From positions 37,927 through 101,926 of the forward strand of contig JAIPUZ010000061.1 in assembly GCA_022833215.1 (NCBI GenBank): a stretch of 64,000 nt of DNA. The letters are read 5' to 3'. The stretch is from Mesorhizobium sp. (GTDB lineage: Bacteria > Pseudomonadota > Alphaproteobacteria > Rhizobiales > Rhizobiaceae). A model generated the notes under the pieces. It made no database searches and was not told the origin of the DNA. It saw only the letters and a program-made list of their open reading frames with translations. Positions 9,097-17,631 of this stretch are shown here, in pieces (the first letter of the stretch is position 1; each line of letters starts with the position of its first letter). The translations under genes were made by a program, and so were the position numbers.

Positions 9097-10352
9097 CCCT
9101 GTCTCCCTTCTAGCATGGCCAGCGCTTTGGAGAAGAAATCCTCCGAGCCGAAATTACCAGACTTGAGGGCGAGCCCGAAATCCTCGTCGCCAAGACGCAG
9201 CATCGGCACGCCGGGGTCGATCTCCGGGCCGACCTGCAAGGCTTCGCAGGCAAGGCCCTGCACCACCGCGCCGGATGTTTCGCCACCGGCGGAGACCAGT
9301 CGCCTCACGCCGAGGTCGCGCGCCTGTGCCGCCAGACCGGCAAAGAAGGCTTCGATGCGGCCCGCAAGCTCTTCGGTTCCATAGCGTTGCTGGGCGTGGC
9401 CGACTTCTTCCGGGTCGGCGGAAGAAAACACCAGCGGCGCACCCTCAAGGTTCTGCTGGAGCCACACGGCAGCGGAGGCAGTCGTCATGTCGCCGGCCAT
9501 CAGGGCATCGGCCTTGATTTCCAGAGAAGGATGGCCGGCGCGGTAGTGTGCAACCTGCGCGCGCGTGGCACGCGAGCACGAGCCGGAAAGTACGGCGCCC
9601 GGTCCTTCGATCGCGTTCCACTGAACGTCGCGGTTGCCGATCAGACCCTTGCGGCGGAAGTTCTCCGGCAGGCCGAGTGCAACGCCGGAACCTCCGGTGA
9701 TGAGCGGAAGGTCCGCTGCCGCTTCGCCGATTGCGATCAGGTCTTCGTCCTGCACCGCATCCACCACCACCAGCGTGCTGCCCTGCGCCTGCTGTCGCGT
9801 GAGCGCTTCGCCAATGGCCTGCGCGCCGCGCCGCACATCGCTAAAGCCGACATGCCCGACCGGCAGCGCCGTCTGATGCTGAAGCCAGCGGCGAATGTCG
9901 GGATCGGTCATCGGGGTGAGCGGATGCGCCTCCATCCCGGATTCGCTGAGCAGCCTGTCGCCCACGAACAGATGGCCCTGATAGATGGTGCGGCCGGTCG
10001 CCGGAAAGGCCGGGCACACGATGACCTTCTCCGCACCCAGCGCCTTGACCAGCGCTTCGGCCACGGGTCCGATGTTGCCCTGCGGCGTGGAATCGAAGGT
10101 CGAGCAATATTTGAAGAAGAACTGGCGGCAGCCCTGTTCACGCAGCCATTCCAGCGCCTCGAGCGATTGTGCGACAGCCTGCTCCGGGGCGATGCTGCGC
10201 GTCTTCAGCGCCACGACGCCGGCTTCGACGCCGGCGTCGGCCTTTCCGCGCGGCACGCCGCAATATTGTGTTGTCGCCATGCCGTTCTTGACCAGCGTAT
10301 TGGCCAGATCGGACGATCCGGTGAAGTCGTCGCCTATGCAGCCCAGCAGCAT
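9093..10352 (-). CDS. otnK: 3-oxo-tetronate kinase (four-carbon acid sugar kinase)
   Basis: This 419-residue kinase has the two-domain fold formerly called DUF1537. OtnK phosphorylates 3-oxo-tetronate at C4. GCIGDDFTGSSDLANTL at residues 4-20 marks the N-terminal substrate domain, and VSAGGETSGAVVQGL near residue 355 is the nucleotide-binding signature. ATG 10352 gives the family-typical N-terminus MLLGCIGDD and follows the dehydrogenase stop by 1 nt. It is the committed step of the operon. Confidence 0.93.
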   Translation of the reverse strand: MLLGCIGDDFTGSSDLANTLVKNGMATTQYCGVPRGKADAGVEAGVVALKTRSIAPEQAVAQSLEALEWLREQGCRQFFFKYCSTFDSTPQGNIGPVAEALVKALGAEKVIVCPAFPATGRTIYQGHLFVGDRLLSESGMEAHPLTPMTDPDIRRWLQHQTALPVGHVGFSDVRRGAQAIGEALTRQQAQGSTLVVVDAVQDEDLIAIGEAAADLPLITGGSGVALGLPENFRRKGLIGNRDVQWNAIEGPGAVLSGSCSRATRAQVAHYRAGHPSLEIKADALMAGDMTTASAAVWLQQNLEGAPLVFSSADPEEVGHAQQRYGTEELAGRIEAFFAGLAAQARDLGVRRLVSAGGETSGAVVQGLACEALQVGPEIDPGVPMLRLGDEDFGLALKSGNFGSEDFFSKALAMLEGRQG

Positions 10353-10353
10353 G

Positions 10354-11292
10354 TTACCCGTCCTCGTAGCGTTTCGGCGGCAGGTCGATGCCGCTTTGGG
10401 CGGCGTAGAGCTTGACCAGTGCCACATCCCCCTCGCGCCCCATGCCTGCGGCGGAAGCCGCGCGGTAGCGCTCGAGCGCGGCCTGCGAAACCGGCAAGTC
10501 CAGCTTCGCGCCGGCCGCCGCATCGGTGACGATGCCCAGATCCTTGACGAAGATGTCGACCGCCGAATGTGGCCGGTAGTCGCCATCGGCGATGTAGGGG
10601 CCACGGTTCTGGAACATCCATGAAGAGCCCGCGCAGGCGGGAATGACCTGCATGATCTGGTCCGCGTCCAGCCCCTGCGCGATGCCGAAGGCAAAGGCTT
10701 CCGCCGTGGCTGCAATGTGGATTCCGGCCAGAAGCTGGTTGACGCTCTTCATCGCCGAGCCGGGTCCGGCCCTGTCGCCGAGCCGGAACAGGGTCTCGGC
10801 CATGGCATCCAGAGCGGGTTCGGCTTTCGCAAAAGCTTCGGGGCTGCCGGAGGCCATGATCGAAAGCTTGCCCTGAGCGGCGCGCGCCGAGCCGCCGGAA
10901 ATCGGGGCGTCGAGAAAGAGGATGCCCTTTCCGGCAAGCTGTTGTTCGAACGCGATGGCCTGCTGCGGGTCGATGGTGGCGCAACTGATCACCACCGCGC
11001 CCGGCTTCAGCCTTTCGGCAAGGCCGTTGGTCCCGAACAGGGCTTCGCGCGTCTGCGCGGCGTTGACCACGACGAGGATTGCACCGTCTGCTTCGCCGGC
11101 TGCTTCCGCCAGCGGGCGGTCAATCCCGGCTTCGGCGCGGAAGCGTGCCTGCGTGTCCGCGTTCAGGTCGAATCCGTCCACGCAAAGCCCTGCGCGCAGC
11201 AGCGAACGGCCCATGCCGTAGCCCATCGCGCCGAGGCCGATCAGAAGGAAATGTCGGCCGGCCGCGGAAGTTTCCTGCGCTTTCGTCGTCAA
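10354..11292 (-). CDS. ltnD: L-threonate dehydrogenase-like (3-hydroxyisobutyrate dehydrogenase family)
   Basis: This 312-residue NAD-dependent dehydrogenase is of the 6-phosphogluconate/3-hydroxyisobutyrate type. LtnD oxidises L-threonate to 2-oxo-tetronate. GLGAMGYGMGRSLLRAGL (about residues 19-36) is the dinucleotide fold, DAPISGGSARAAQGKLSI binds substrate, and Lys in SAMKSVNQLLAG is the catalytic residue. The start is a TTG that overlaps the denD stop as TTGA, with GGAG 8 nt upstream; no earlier in-frame ATG fits. Specificity (threonate versus related acids) is inferred from the operon. Confidence 0.87.
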   Translation of the reverse strand: MTTKAQETSAAGRHFLLIGLGAMGYGMGRSLLRAGLCVDGFDLNADTQARFRAEAGIDRPLAEAAGEADGAILVVVNAAQTREALFGTNGLAERLKPGAVVISCATIDPQQAIAFEQQLAGKGILFLDAPISGGSARAAQGKLSIMASGSPEAFAKAEPALDAMAETLFRLGDRAGPGSAMKSVNQLLAGIHIAATAEAFAFGIAQGLDADQIMQVIPACAGSSWMFQNRGPYIADGDYRPHSAVDIFVKDLGIVTDAAAGAKLDLPVSQAALERYRAASAAGMGREGDVALVKLYAAQSGIDLPPKRYEDG

Positions 11293-12284
11293 GATGCGCG
11301 CTCCGCAGCCGGTGCGTAATCCTCAAGATAGGCGTGCACGATAGCTTCGAACGACTCGTCCGCAGCGAAGCCAAGCCTGAGTGCCTGGCTGGCGTCGAAC
11401 GCCTGGGGCCACGTGGAGATGATCGCCTCGACGGCGGGATCTTTCTCGTGACGGATAAGGGCGACGGCCGCATCGCCGGCAATGGCGCGCAATGCCTCGA
11501 TCTCGTCGGCCACGGTTGCCGAGACGCCGGGCATGGTCATGTTGCGGCGTTCGGCAAGCAACTCGCTGCTGACGGCCGCGGCATGGGCCATGAAGCCGAT
11601 CGCGGCGCGCGGGCTGGCGAACCAGTGCCGCACGGAAGTGTCGACCGGCAGGGTTGCCGGCAGGCCCGCCAGCGGTTCGCGCAAGATGCCGGAGAAGAAG
11701 CCGGAGGCGGCGGCGTTCGGTTTGCCGGGGCGAATGCAGATGGTCGGCAGGCGGATGCCGATGCCGTCGAGAAAACCGCGCCGGCTGTAGTCGGCAAGCA
11801 GCAACTCGCCGATTGCCTTCTGCGTGCCGTAGCTGGAACGCGGGGTGATGATGTAGTCGTCGCCGATGACATCGGGCAGGGGCGAGCCGAACACCGCCAG
11901 CGACGAGGTGAACACCACCCGCGGGCAGTAGCCGTCGATCTCGCTGGCCTTGCGGATCGCCTCGAACAGGTGGCGGGTGCCGTCCAGATTGATGCGATAG
12001 CCCTTTTCGAAATCCCGCTCCGCCTCCCCCGATACGATGGCCGCCAGATGGAAGATCACGTCGGGACGGGATGCGATGAGACGCGCCGCCGTTTCCGGCG
12101 CCGAGATGTCGCCTGTCTCAACCGTTGCCGCCACCTCTTCTGTCGCGGGCACATTCGCGGGGACGATGTCGAATAGAGTCATCCGCCCGACCTTGCGGCC
12201 ACCAATTTCGCCATCCTTCACGAGGCGCTTTGCCAGCCCGTCGCCGAGCATGCCGGCCGCGCCGATGATAAGGCAGTGAAGCAT
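11289..12284 (-). CDS. denD: D-erythronate dehydrogenase-like NAD-dependent epimerase/dehydratase family protein
   Basis: This 331-residue extended short-chain dehydrogenase has GAAGMLGDGLAKRLV (NAD fold, residues 7-21) and the active-site SSYGTQKAIGE (YxxxK). DenD oxidises D-erythronate to 3-oxo-D-erythronate, feeding otnK directly. ATG 12284 was chosen because the Rossmann motif then begins at the usual distance; a start 36 nt upstream is possible. It is the first gene of the five-gene minus-strand operon, so its promoter lies in 12285-12347. Confidence 0.88.
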   Translation of the reverse strand: MLHCLIIGAAGMLGDGLAKRLVKDGEIGGRKVGRMTLFDIVPANVPATEEVAATVETGDISAPETAARLIASRPDVIFHLAAIVSGEAERDFEKGYRINLDGTRHLFEAIRKASEIDGYCPRVVFTSSLAVFGSPLPDVIGDDYIITPRSSYGTQKAIGELLLADYSRRGFLDGIGIRLPTICIRPGKPNAAASGFFSGILREPLAGLPATLPVDTSVRHWFASPRAAIGFMAHAAAVSSELLAERRNMTMPGVSATVADEIEALRAIAGDAAVALIRHEKDPAVEAIISTWPQAFDASQALRLGFAADESFEAIVHAYLEDYAPAAERAS

Positions 12285-12347
12285 TTTCACAGAACTCCGA
12301 ATGATATGCCTGCGGCTCATTGGTCAGGCCGCGTGATATGGGAGAGA

Positions 12348-13580
12348 TCAGCCCGCCTTGGCGGCGCTGGACAATTGCTTGAGGCGTTGGGGGCCCTCTG
12401 CGATATCCGCTGCCGTGGGGCTGATGCCGGCTGCGAGAAGCCGCCGCGCGATCATATGGTCGGCTGGCCGGTTGATGGAATCGACGGCGACCAGCTTCTC
12501 GCCGCTGAAATGATAGACGGAAAAGGCGTTGGTTTCGGGATCGCCCGAAACGATGCACTTGTCCGCACTGGCCGACAGCCCGGCGGTCTGGAGCTTCATG
12601 TCGCCCTGATCGGACCAGAACCAGGCCACCTCGGCGTAGGGGCGCGGGCGGCCGGTGAGAGCCAGTGCGACATGCCGTGCATGGTCGGTTGCGTTCTGCA
12701 CCGATTCCAGACGCACCCGCGTTTTGAGCTGATGGTGATCGAAGCTGACGCAATCGCCGATGGCGTGGATGTTCGCTGCCGAGCTGCGCAGATTCGGATC
12801 GACGACGATGCCGTTTGCGATTTCAAGTCCAGCGTTGGCGGCAAGCTCTACATTGGGCACCGCGCCAATCCCCATCACGACCATATCGGCATCGAAACGG
12901 CGGCCGTCCGCGGCGGAAACGGCGACAACACGCCCGTTTTCGCCGTGGATGGCGGCAAGCTGCGCACCGGTGATCAGTTCGATGCCGGCAGAGCGGCTGC
13001 GCTGCTCGACATGGGCGGAAACGACCGGCGCGACCGAACGGGCAAGCACGCGCAGCGCGGCCTCGATGAGCGTGACAGACTTGCCAAGACCGATGCAGCT
13101 ATGCGCCATTTCCATGCCGATGAAGCCGCCGCCGACGATCACCACATTCCCAACCCGGGGCATTGCCGCGCGGATGCGGCGTGCATCCTCCATGGTGCGC
13201 AGCGTGACGATGCCGTCGAGTTCCAGGCCGGAAAGCTCGGGCATCCTTGCCCGCGCGCCCGTTGCCAGAACGAGGTCGGTGAATTCCAGCTCGCGGCCGC
13301 CCGCCAGAACCAGCCGCTTGGCGCCCGCGTCGATTCGCTCGGCGCGGGCGCCAAGTTCGAGTTCCACGGCATTGTCGCGGTAGACGGTCTCGGTGCGCAG
13401 CACCAGCCCTTCCGCATCAGGGGCTTTCAGGTAGGACTTCGACAGCGGAGGCCGGTGATAGGGCAGGTCCCTTTCGTCGCTGACCAGCACGATCTCGCCG
13501 GAATATCCTTCCTGACGCAGGCTGATCGCGGCCTGCGAGCCGCCATGCCCGGCACCGACGATGATGCATCTCTCGACCAT
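12348..13580 (-). CDS. Ferredoxin reductase, FAD-dependent (rhodocoxin/putidaredoxin reductase type)
   Basis: This 410-residue flavoprotein transfers electrons from NAD(P)H to a [2Fe-2S] ferredoxin. The FAD motif GAGHGGSQAAISLR is at residues 8-21, PYHRPPLSKSYLKA follows near residue 42, a second dinucleotide fold VVIVGGGFIGMEMAHS lies near residue 150, and HAIGDCVSFDHH is the C-terminal FAD contact. GGAGGGCTT directly precedes ATG 13580. The likely partner is the ferredoxin at 20864-21184, across the divergently transcribed creatininase locus. No oxygenase is visible in the window. Confidence 0.92.
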   Translation of the reverse strand: MVERCIIVGAGHGGSQAAISLRQEGYSGEIVLVSDERDLPYHRPPLSKSYLKAPDAEGLVLRTETVYRDNAVELELGARAERIDAGAKRLVLAGGRELEFTDLVLATGARARMPELSGLELDGIVTLRTMEDARRIRAAMPRVGNVVIVGGGFIGMEMAHSCIGLGKSVTLIEAALRVLARSVAPVVSAHVEQRSRSAGIELITGAQLAAIHGENGRVVAVSAADGRRFDADMVVMGIGAVPNVELAANAGLEIANGIVVDPNLRSSAANIHAIGDCVSFDHHQLKTRVRLESVQNATDHARHVALALTGRPRPYAEVAWFWSDQGDMKLQTAGLSASADKCIVSGDPETNAFSVYHFSGEKLVAVDSINRPADHMIARRLLAAGISPTAADIAEGPQRLKQLSSAAKAG

Positions 13581-13921
13581 AAGCCCTCCACTGGCGGGCC
13601 TCGCCGCAGCGATCTGCGTCAAGGCACTTTTCATCCGGCCCGCCCGGCACGCAAGCCGCGCGCTTCGCTCCCTCGACCGGGCCGCGAGATATTTCGTTGC
13701 ATATTCCCGGAGAAATTTAAACAATTAGTTTGACCGATTGATCAGATCGTTTAGTAGTACCGCTGACGACGTCGGCCGGACCCATCGGAGGTGGGAAGGA
13801 AGCCGACGGCGGCATGGGTGGAGAGCCGGCTCTGGAGGTGTGCGTCGCAGTTCGATGCATGGAGCCATGTCCGTGTGCGCGTGGCCGGGCCGCGTCGATG
13901 CACGAGGGAGGAATTCGGGTT
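13581..13921. promoter_or_regulatory. Divergent intergenic region between ferredoxin reductase and creatininase operon
   Basis: No gene is supported in these 341 nt. The AT-rich core at about 13700-13755 contrasts with its GC-rich flanks and probably holds both divergent promoters. It contains a quasi-dyad AAACAATTAGTTT (13720-13732) next to TTGACCGATTGATCAG (13730-13745), listed separately. A GAGGGAGG Shine-Dalgarno at 13905-13912 serves the creatininase gene. Confidence 0.55.
13730..13745. promoter_or_regulatory. Candidate TetR/RutR-like operator
   Basis: TTGACCGATTGATCAG resembles the RutR operator consensus TTGACCANNTGGTCAA: the left half is perfect, the right half differs at two positions and one spacer-edge base also differs. 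The locus encodes a TetR-family protein with a RutR-like C-terminus at 20114-20773, which may be the cognate regulator. The link is inference. Confidence 0.35.
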
Positions 13922-14734
13922 TTGAAGAGATATTGGTCGGATTACACGAGCGAGGAGTTTTCCCGACTCGATCGTGGAAGCATCGTCGCGGTGCTTCCGG
14001 TCGGCGCGACAGAGCAGCACGGGCCTCATCTGCCGTTGTCGGTCGATTCGGCGATCGTCAGTGGAATGGTCGCAGCCATCGTCGAGCGCCTGCCTGAGGC
14101 AAGCAGGGCCCTGTTCCTGCCGATGCAGCCGATCGGCAAGAGCAACGAGCACGCGCGCTATCCCGGCACGCTGACCTTTTCGGCGCAGACGCTCATTTCC
14201 ATGTGGTGCGAGATCGGTGCGTGCGTTGCCGCCAGCGGCGTGCGCAAGCTGGTTCTGCTCAACAGTCACGGCGGCCAGATCAGCATCATGGACATTGTCG
14301 CGCGCGAGTTGCGCGCGCGTCACGGCATGATGGTGTTCTCGGTCAACTGGTTCGGGCAGGGTTTGCCGGAAGGTCTCTACGGCGATCATGAAATGCAGCA
14401 CGGCATTCATGCCGGCGACATGGAGACCTCGGTCATGCTCGCCCTGCATCCCGACCTCGTGGTGATGGGCAAGGCGCAGAATTTCGAGGCTCTCACCGAG
14501 ACCTTCGCCAGCGAATACCGCCATATCTCGCTGTCGGGCGCGAAGCCCGGCTGGCAGATGCACGACATCAATCCCTTCGGCGCAGCCGGCAATGCCGCGG
14601 CTGCGACTGCCGAAAAGGGCCGCCAGACAATCGACCATGCCGCCGACCGTCTGGTCGAGCTGCTCGCGGAAATCGAACGCGCTCCTTTGTCCTGGCTCGA
14701 TAACAACCCGGCTTGGGGTGAGGAGAAGCAATGA
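13922..14734 (+). CDS. Creatininase family hydrolase
   Basis: This protein of about 270 residues is of the creatininase/formamide-amidase family, metal-dependent amidohydrolases that open cyclic amides or cleave N-formyl groups. Metal-ligand motifs are visible: GATEQHGPHLPLSVDSAI near residue 30, NEHARYPGTLTF, LLNSHGGQ and DMETSVMLALHPDL. I chose TTG 13922 because GAGGGAGG lies 9 nt upstream; ATG 13898 in frame would add 8 residues. It starts an operon with an ABC transporter, an amidohydrolase and an FAD oxidase, so its substrate is probably made or imported by these. True creatininase activity is not shown. Confidence 0.87.
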   Translation: MKRYWSDYTSEEFSRLDRGSIVAVLPVGATEQHGPHLPLSVDSAIVSGMVAAIVERLPEASRALFLPMQPIGKSNEHARYPGTLTFSAQTLISMWCEIGACVAASGVRKLVLLNSHGGQISIMDIVARELRARHGMMVFSVNWFGQGLPEGLYGDHEMQHGIHAGDMETSVMLALHPDLVVMGKAQNFEALTETFASEYRHISLSGAKPGWQMHDINPFGAAGNAAAATAEKGRQTIDHAADRLVELLAEIERAPLSWLDNNPAWGEEKQ

Positions 14735-15534
14735 GCGCAGCAGCTACGACCGTTTCGCAGCCACTGATCGAGATCAGGAACGTCTACAAGCAATATGGTA
14801 CCGGTGTGGTGGCTGTCCGCGACATGTCGCTCGCCATCGAAGACGGACAGTTCGTCAGCTTCCTTGGACCGTCGGGGTGCGGCAAGAGCACGGCGCTGCG
14901 CATGATTGCCGGCCTGTCCGAGGTGTCCGCCGGCACGATCACCGTGAACGGCCATGCGCCGGACAGTGCCAGCGGTCCGCAGGATGTGGGCTTCGTGTTT
15001 CAGGAGCCGACCCTCATGCCCTGGGCGTCTGTTTTCGACAATGTGTTCCTGCCGTTGCGCCTTGGCGGCATGTCTCGCGCGCAAGCATCGCCCCGCGTCG
15101 AGGAAGTGCTGGCCCAGGTCGGGCTGAGCAAGTTCGCGAACGCCTATCCGCGTGAGCTTTCGGGCGGCATGAAGATGCGCGTTTCGATTGCGCGCGCCAT
15201 AGTGACCAAGCCTCGCCTGCTGCTCATGGACGAGCCGTTCGCAGCGCTCGACGAGATGACCCGCTTCAAGCTCAACAACGACGTGCTTCGTCTGTGGCAG
15301 GAGCACGGGCTGACCGTGATCTTCGTTACCCACAGCGTTTATGAGTCGGTCTATCTGTCCAACCGCGTCGTGGTCATGGCTGCACGGCCCGGCCGCGTCG
15401 TGGCCGATATCGCCATTCCGGGAGCCTATCCGCGTGCGGACAATTTCCGCACCACCCGCGAATATACCGAAAGCTGTGAAATCGTGTCCGATGCGCTCAA
15501 CCAGACGCTCGGCAGCGACGACATCGACCATTGA
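14731..15534 (+). CDS. ABC transporter ATP-binding protein, NitT/TauT/SsuB type
   Basis: This 267-residue ATPase has Walker A GPSGCGKSTALRMIAGL, signature LSGGMKMRVSIARA and Walker B LLLMDEPFAALDEMTR, with THSVYESVYLSNRV as the H-loop region characteristic of the nitrate/taurine/thiamine-precursor group. It overlaps the creatininase stop as ATGA, so the two are translationally coupled. The permease follows 10 nt downstream and the binding protein is at the end of the operon (19040). Confidence 0.93.
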   Translation: MSAAATTVSQPLIEIRNVYKQYGTGVVAVRDMSLAIEDGQFVSFLGPSGCGKSTALRMIAGLSEVSAGTITVNGHAPDSASGPQDVGFVFQEPTLMPWASVFDNVFLPLRLGGMSRAQASPRVEEVLAQVGLSKFANAYPRELSGGMKMRVSIARAIVTKPRLLLMDEPFAALDEMTRFKLNNDVLRLWQEHGLTVIFVTHSVYESVYLSNRVVVMAARPGRVVADIAIPGAYPRADNFRTTREYTESCEIVSDALNQTLGSDDIDH

Positions 15535-15544
15535 GGGCCTCGCC

Positions 15545-16378
15545 ATGACAACCGAGACGCCGGTACTCAATTCCGAACAGAACCGCCGCGCGCGCGTCGA
15601 GCGCCGCAAGGCGGTCATCATGCCGACCATGGCCATCGTCATCGCACTTCTCGTGTGGGAAGGGCTTGTCCGCTATTATCAGGTTCCGCACTACGTCATC
15701 CCCGCGCCGTCGCTGATCGCACAAACGCTGGTGAAGGATTGGTCCTCGCTGATGAACTCGATGATGTTCACGGTGAAGCTGACCATGCTTTCGCTTGCCT
15801 GCGCCATTGCCGGCGGCGTCCTGCTGGGCATGATCTTCGCCCTGTCGCGCACGGTGGAGATGAGCTTCTTCCCCTTCGCGGTGATCCTTCAGGTCACGCC
15901 CGTCGTCGCGATTGCGCCGCTGATCCTCATCTATGTGCGCGACACGTTCACCGCGCTGCTCATCTGCGCGTGGATCGTGGCCTTCTTCCCGATCCTGTCG
16001 AACACGGTGATCGGCCTGCGCAGCGCCGATCATAACCTGCGCGACCTGTTCAAGCTCTATCGGGCGACCCCGGTGCAGCGCCTGCGCTTCCTTCTGGCCC
16101 CCAGCGCCCTGCCTTATTTCATGGCAGCGCTGAAGATTGCCGGCGGACTGGCGCTGATCGGTGCCGTCGTGGCGGAGTTCGTGGCGGGAACCGCAGGCCA
16201 GAACACCGGTCTTGCCTCGCGCATTCTGGAATCGAGCTTCCGTAACGAGATACCGCGCATGTTCGCAGCCCTGTTCCTCGTTTCCGTTCTCGGCATCGTC
16301 ATCTTCCTGGCGACGAGCTGGCTGTCGCGCCTCGTGCTCGGCCGCTGGCACGAAAGCGAAATCCGCCGGGAGACCTGA
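15545..16378 (+). CDS. ABC transporter permease, NitT/TauT/SsuC type
   Basis: This 277-residue inner-membrane permease has about six helices and the EAA-like loop LRDLFKLYRATPVQRLRFLLAPSALP near residue 165. ATG 15545 gives a short soluble N-terminus followed by the first helix (MPTMAIVIALLVWEGLV). It pairs with the upstream ATPase and the Thi5/NMT1-like binding protein at 19040. It ends 2 nt before the amidohydrolase. Confidence 0.93.
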   Translation: MTTETPVLNSEQNRRARVERRKAVIMPTMAIVIALLVWEGLVRYYQVPHYVIPAPSLIAQTLVKDWSSLMNSMMFTVKLTMLSLACAIAGGVLLGMIFALSRTVEMSFFPFAVILQVTPVVAIAPLILIYVRDTFTALLICAWIVAFFPILSNTVIGLRSADHNLRDLFKLYRATPVQRLRFLLAPSALPYFMAALKIAGGLALIGAVVAEFVAGTAGQNTGLASRILESSFRNEIPRMFAALFLVSVLGIVIFLATSWLSRLVLGRWHESEIRRET

Positions 16379-16380
16379 GC

Positions 16381-17631
16381 GTGACCAACGGGCACGACAT
16401 TCCGCACGCTGCCGCGCCGGACGGGACATTGCGCCTGTCGGGCGTGGGCGTGGCCGGGCTTCCCGGTCGCCACGATATCGTGGTGAAGGACGGCGTCGTC
16501 GCCGATGTCGTTCCCGCCGGGTCCGCTGTTGTCGAGGCGGGGGGCGGCTTCGTCACGCCTTTGCTTGCCGATGCGCATGTGCATCTCGACAAGACCCACA
16601 CCATTGGGCGCATCAGAGCCGGCGTTCCGGCTCCCATCGAATCCCTCTTCGATGCCATCGCGCTGATGGAGGAGGACCGGCCGAACTGGACCGCTGCCGA
16701 TATCCGCCTGCGTGCCAGCCGCGCGCTGGAGGCGGCCTTCGCACATGGTGTCGGCGTTGTGCGCAGTCATGTCGACTGGGTGTCTTTGGACATGCCTGCC
16801 GCATGGCCGGTGCTTTGCGAACTGCGCGAAGAGTGGAAAGGCCGGGTCGATCTGGAGATAGCTGCGCTGCTGCGCGGAGACCTGTTGCCGGATGCGGGGG
16901 CCGAAATCGCCGCGCAGGTCAGGCGCGATGAGGCTGTATTCGGAGCGTTCTTCTATCGCAATGCCGATCTGGAAACCAGGGTCGGAACCATGTTCGCGCT
17001 CGCCGCGCACCATGACCTCAAGCTCGACTTCCATGTCGATGAGGGGTTGGAGCCCGAAGCCGATGGACTGTCGCTGATCATCGATGCGACTGCGCGCTTC
17101 GGCATGGCCGGTCGCGTGCTGTGCGGCCATGCCTGCTCGCTATCGCTGCGCTCTCAGGACGAGGTGAAGCGGATCGTCGATGCCGGTGCGAGTGCCGGCG
17201 TGGGGCTGGTGGTCCTTCCGACCACCAACCTTCATCTGCAGGATCGCGGGACCGGTCGCACGCCGCGCCTGCGGGGCCTCGCTCCGCTGAAGGAGGCGCG
17301 CGCAGCCGGCATGGACGTGATGATCGCCTCAGACAATGTGGGCGATGCCTTCTATCCGTATGGAGACTACGACCCGCTGTCCGTGCTGCGGCTGGCGGTT
17401 CCGGTCGCGCATCTGGAACCGGATGCTTGGCTGGACAGCATAACCTCGCTCCCCGCGCGCTGGTGCGGGAGCGATCTTTCCATGCCCATCGCAAAGGGCA
17501 TGCCGGCCGATTTCATCTGGCATGCCGCAACCGATATGGGCGACCTCATCAGCCGGCCCCGGAGCGAACGCATCGTCTATCGGCGCGGTGCGCCGCTGCC
17601 GGCCCAAAACCACGATTGGAGAAACGCATGA
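16381..17631 (+). CDS. Amidohydrolase family protein (cytosine deaminase-like)
   Basis: This 416-residue protein resembles cytosine deaminase CodA and related cyclic amine deaminases. Expected metal and catalytic motifs are present: DAHVHLDKTHT near residue 62, FHVDEGLEPEADG near residue 218 (His and catalytic Glu), GHACSLS near residue 247 and ASDNVGDAFYPYG near residue 317 (Asp). The start is GTG, 2 nt after the permease stop. It probably hydrolyses a C-N bond in an imported heterocycle; the actual ring is unknown. It overlaps the FAD oxidase as ATGA. Confidence 0.88.
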   Translation: MTNGHDIPHAAAPDGTLRLSGVGVAGLPGRHDIVVKDGVVADVVPAGSAVVEAGGGFVTPLLADAHVHLDKTHTIGRIRAGVPAPIESLFDAIALMEEDRPNWTAADIRLRASRALEAAFAHGVGVVRSHVDWVSLDMPAAWPVLCELREEWKGRVDLEIAALLRGDLLPDAGAEIAAQVRRDEAVFGAFFYRNADLETRVGTMFALAAHHDLKLDFHVDEGLEPEADGLSLIIDATARFGMAGRVLCGHACSLSLRSQDEVKRIVDAGASAGVGLVVLPTTNLHLQDRGTGRTPRLRGLAPLKEARAAGMDVMIASDNVGDAFYPYGDYDPLSVLRLAVPVAHLEPDAWLDSITSLPARWCGSDLSMPIAKGMPADFIWHAATDMGDLISRPRSERIVYRRGAPLPAQNHDWRNA

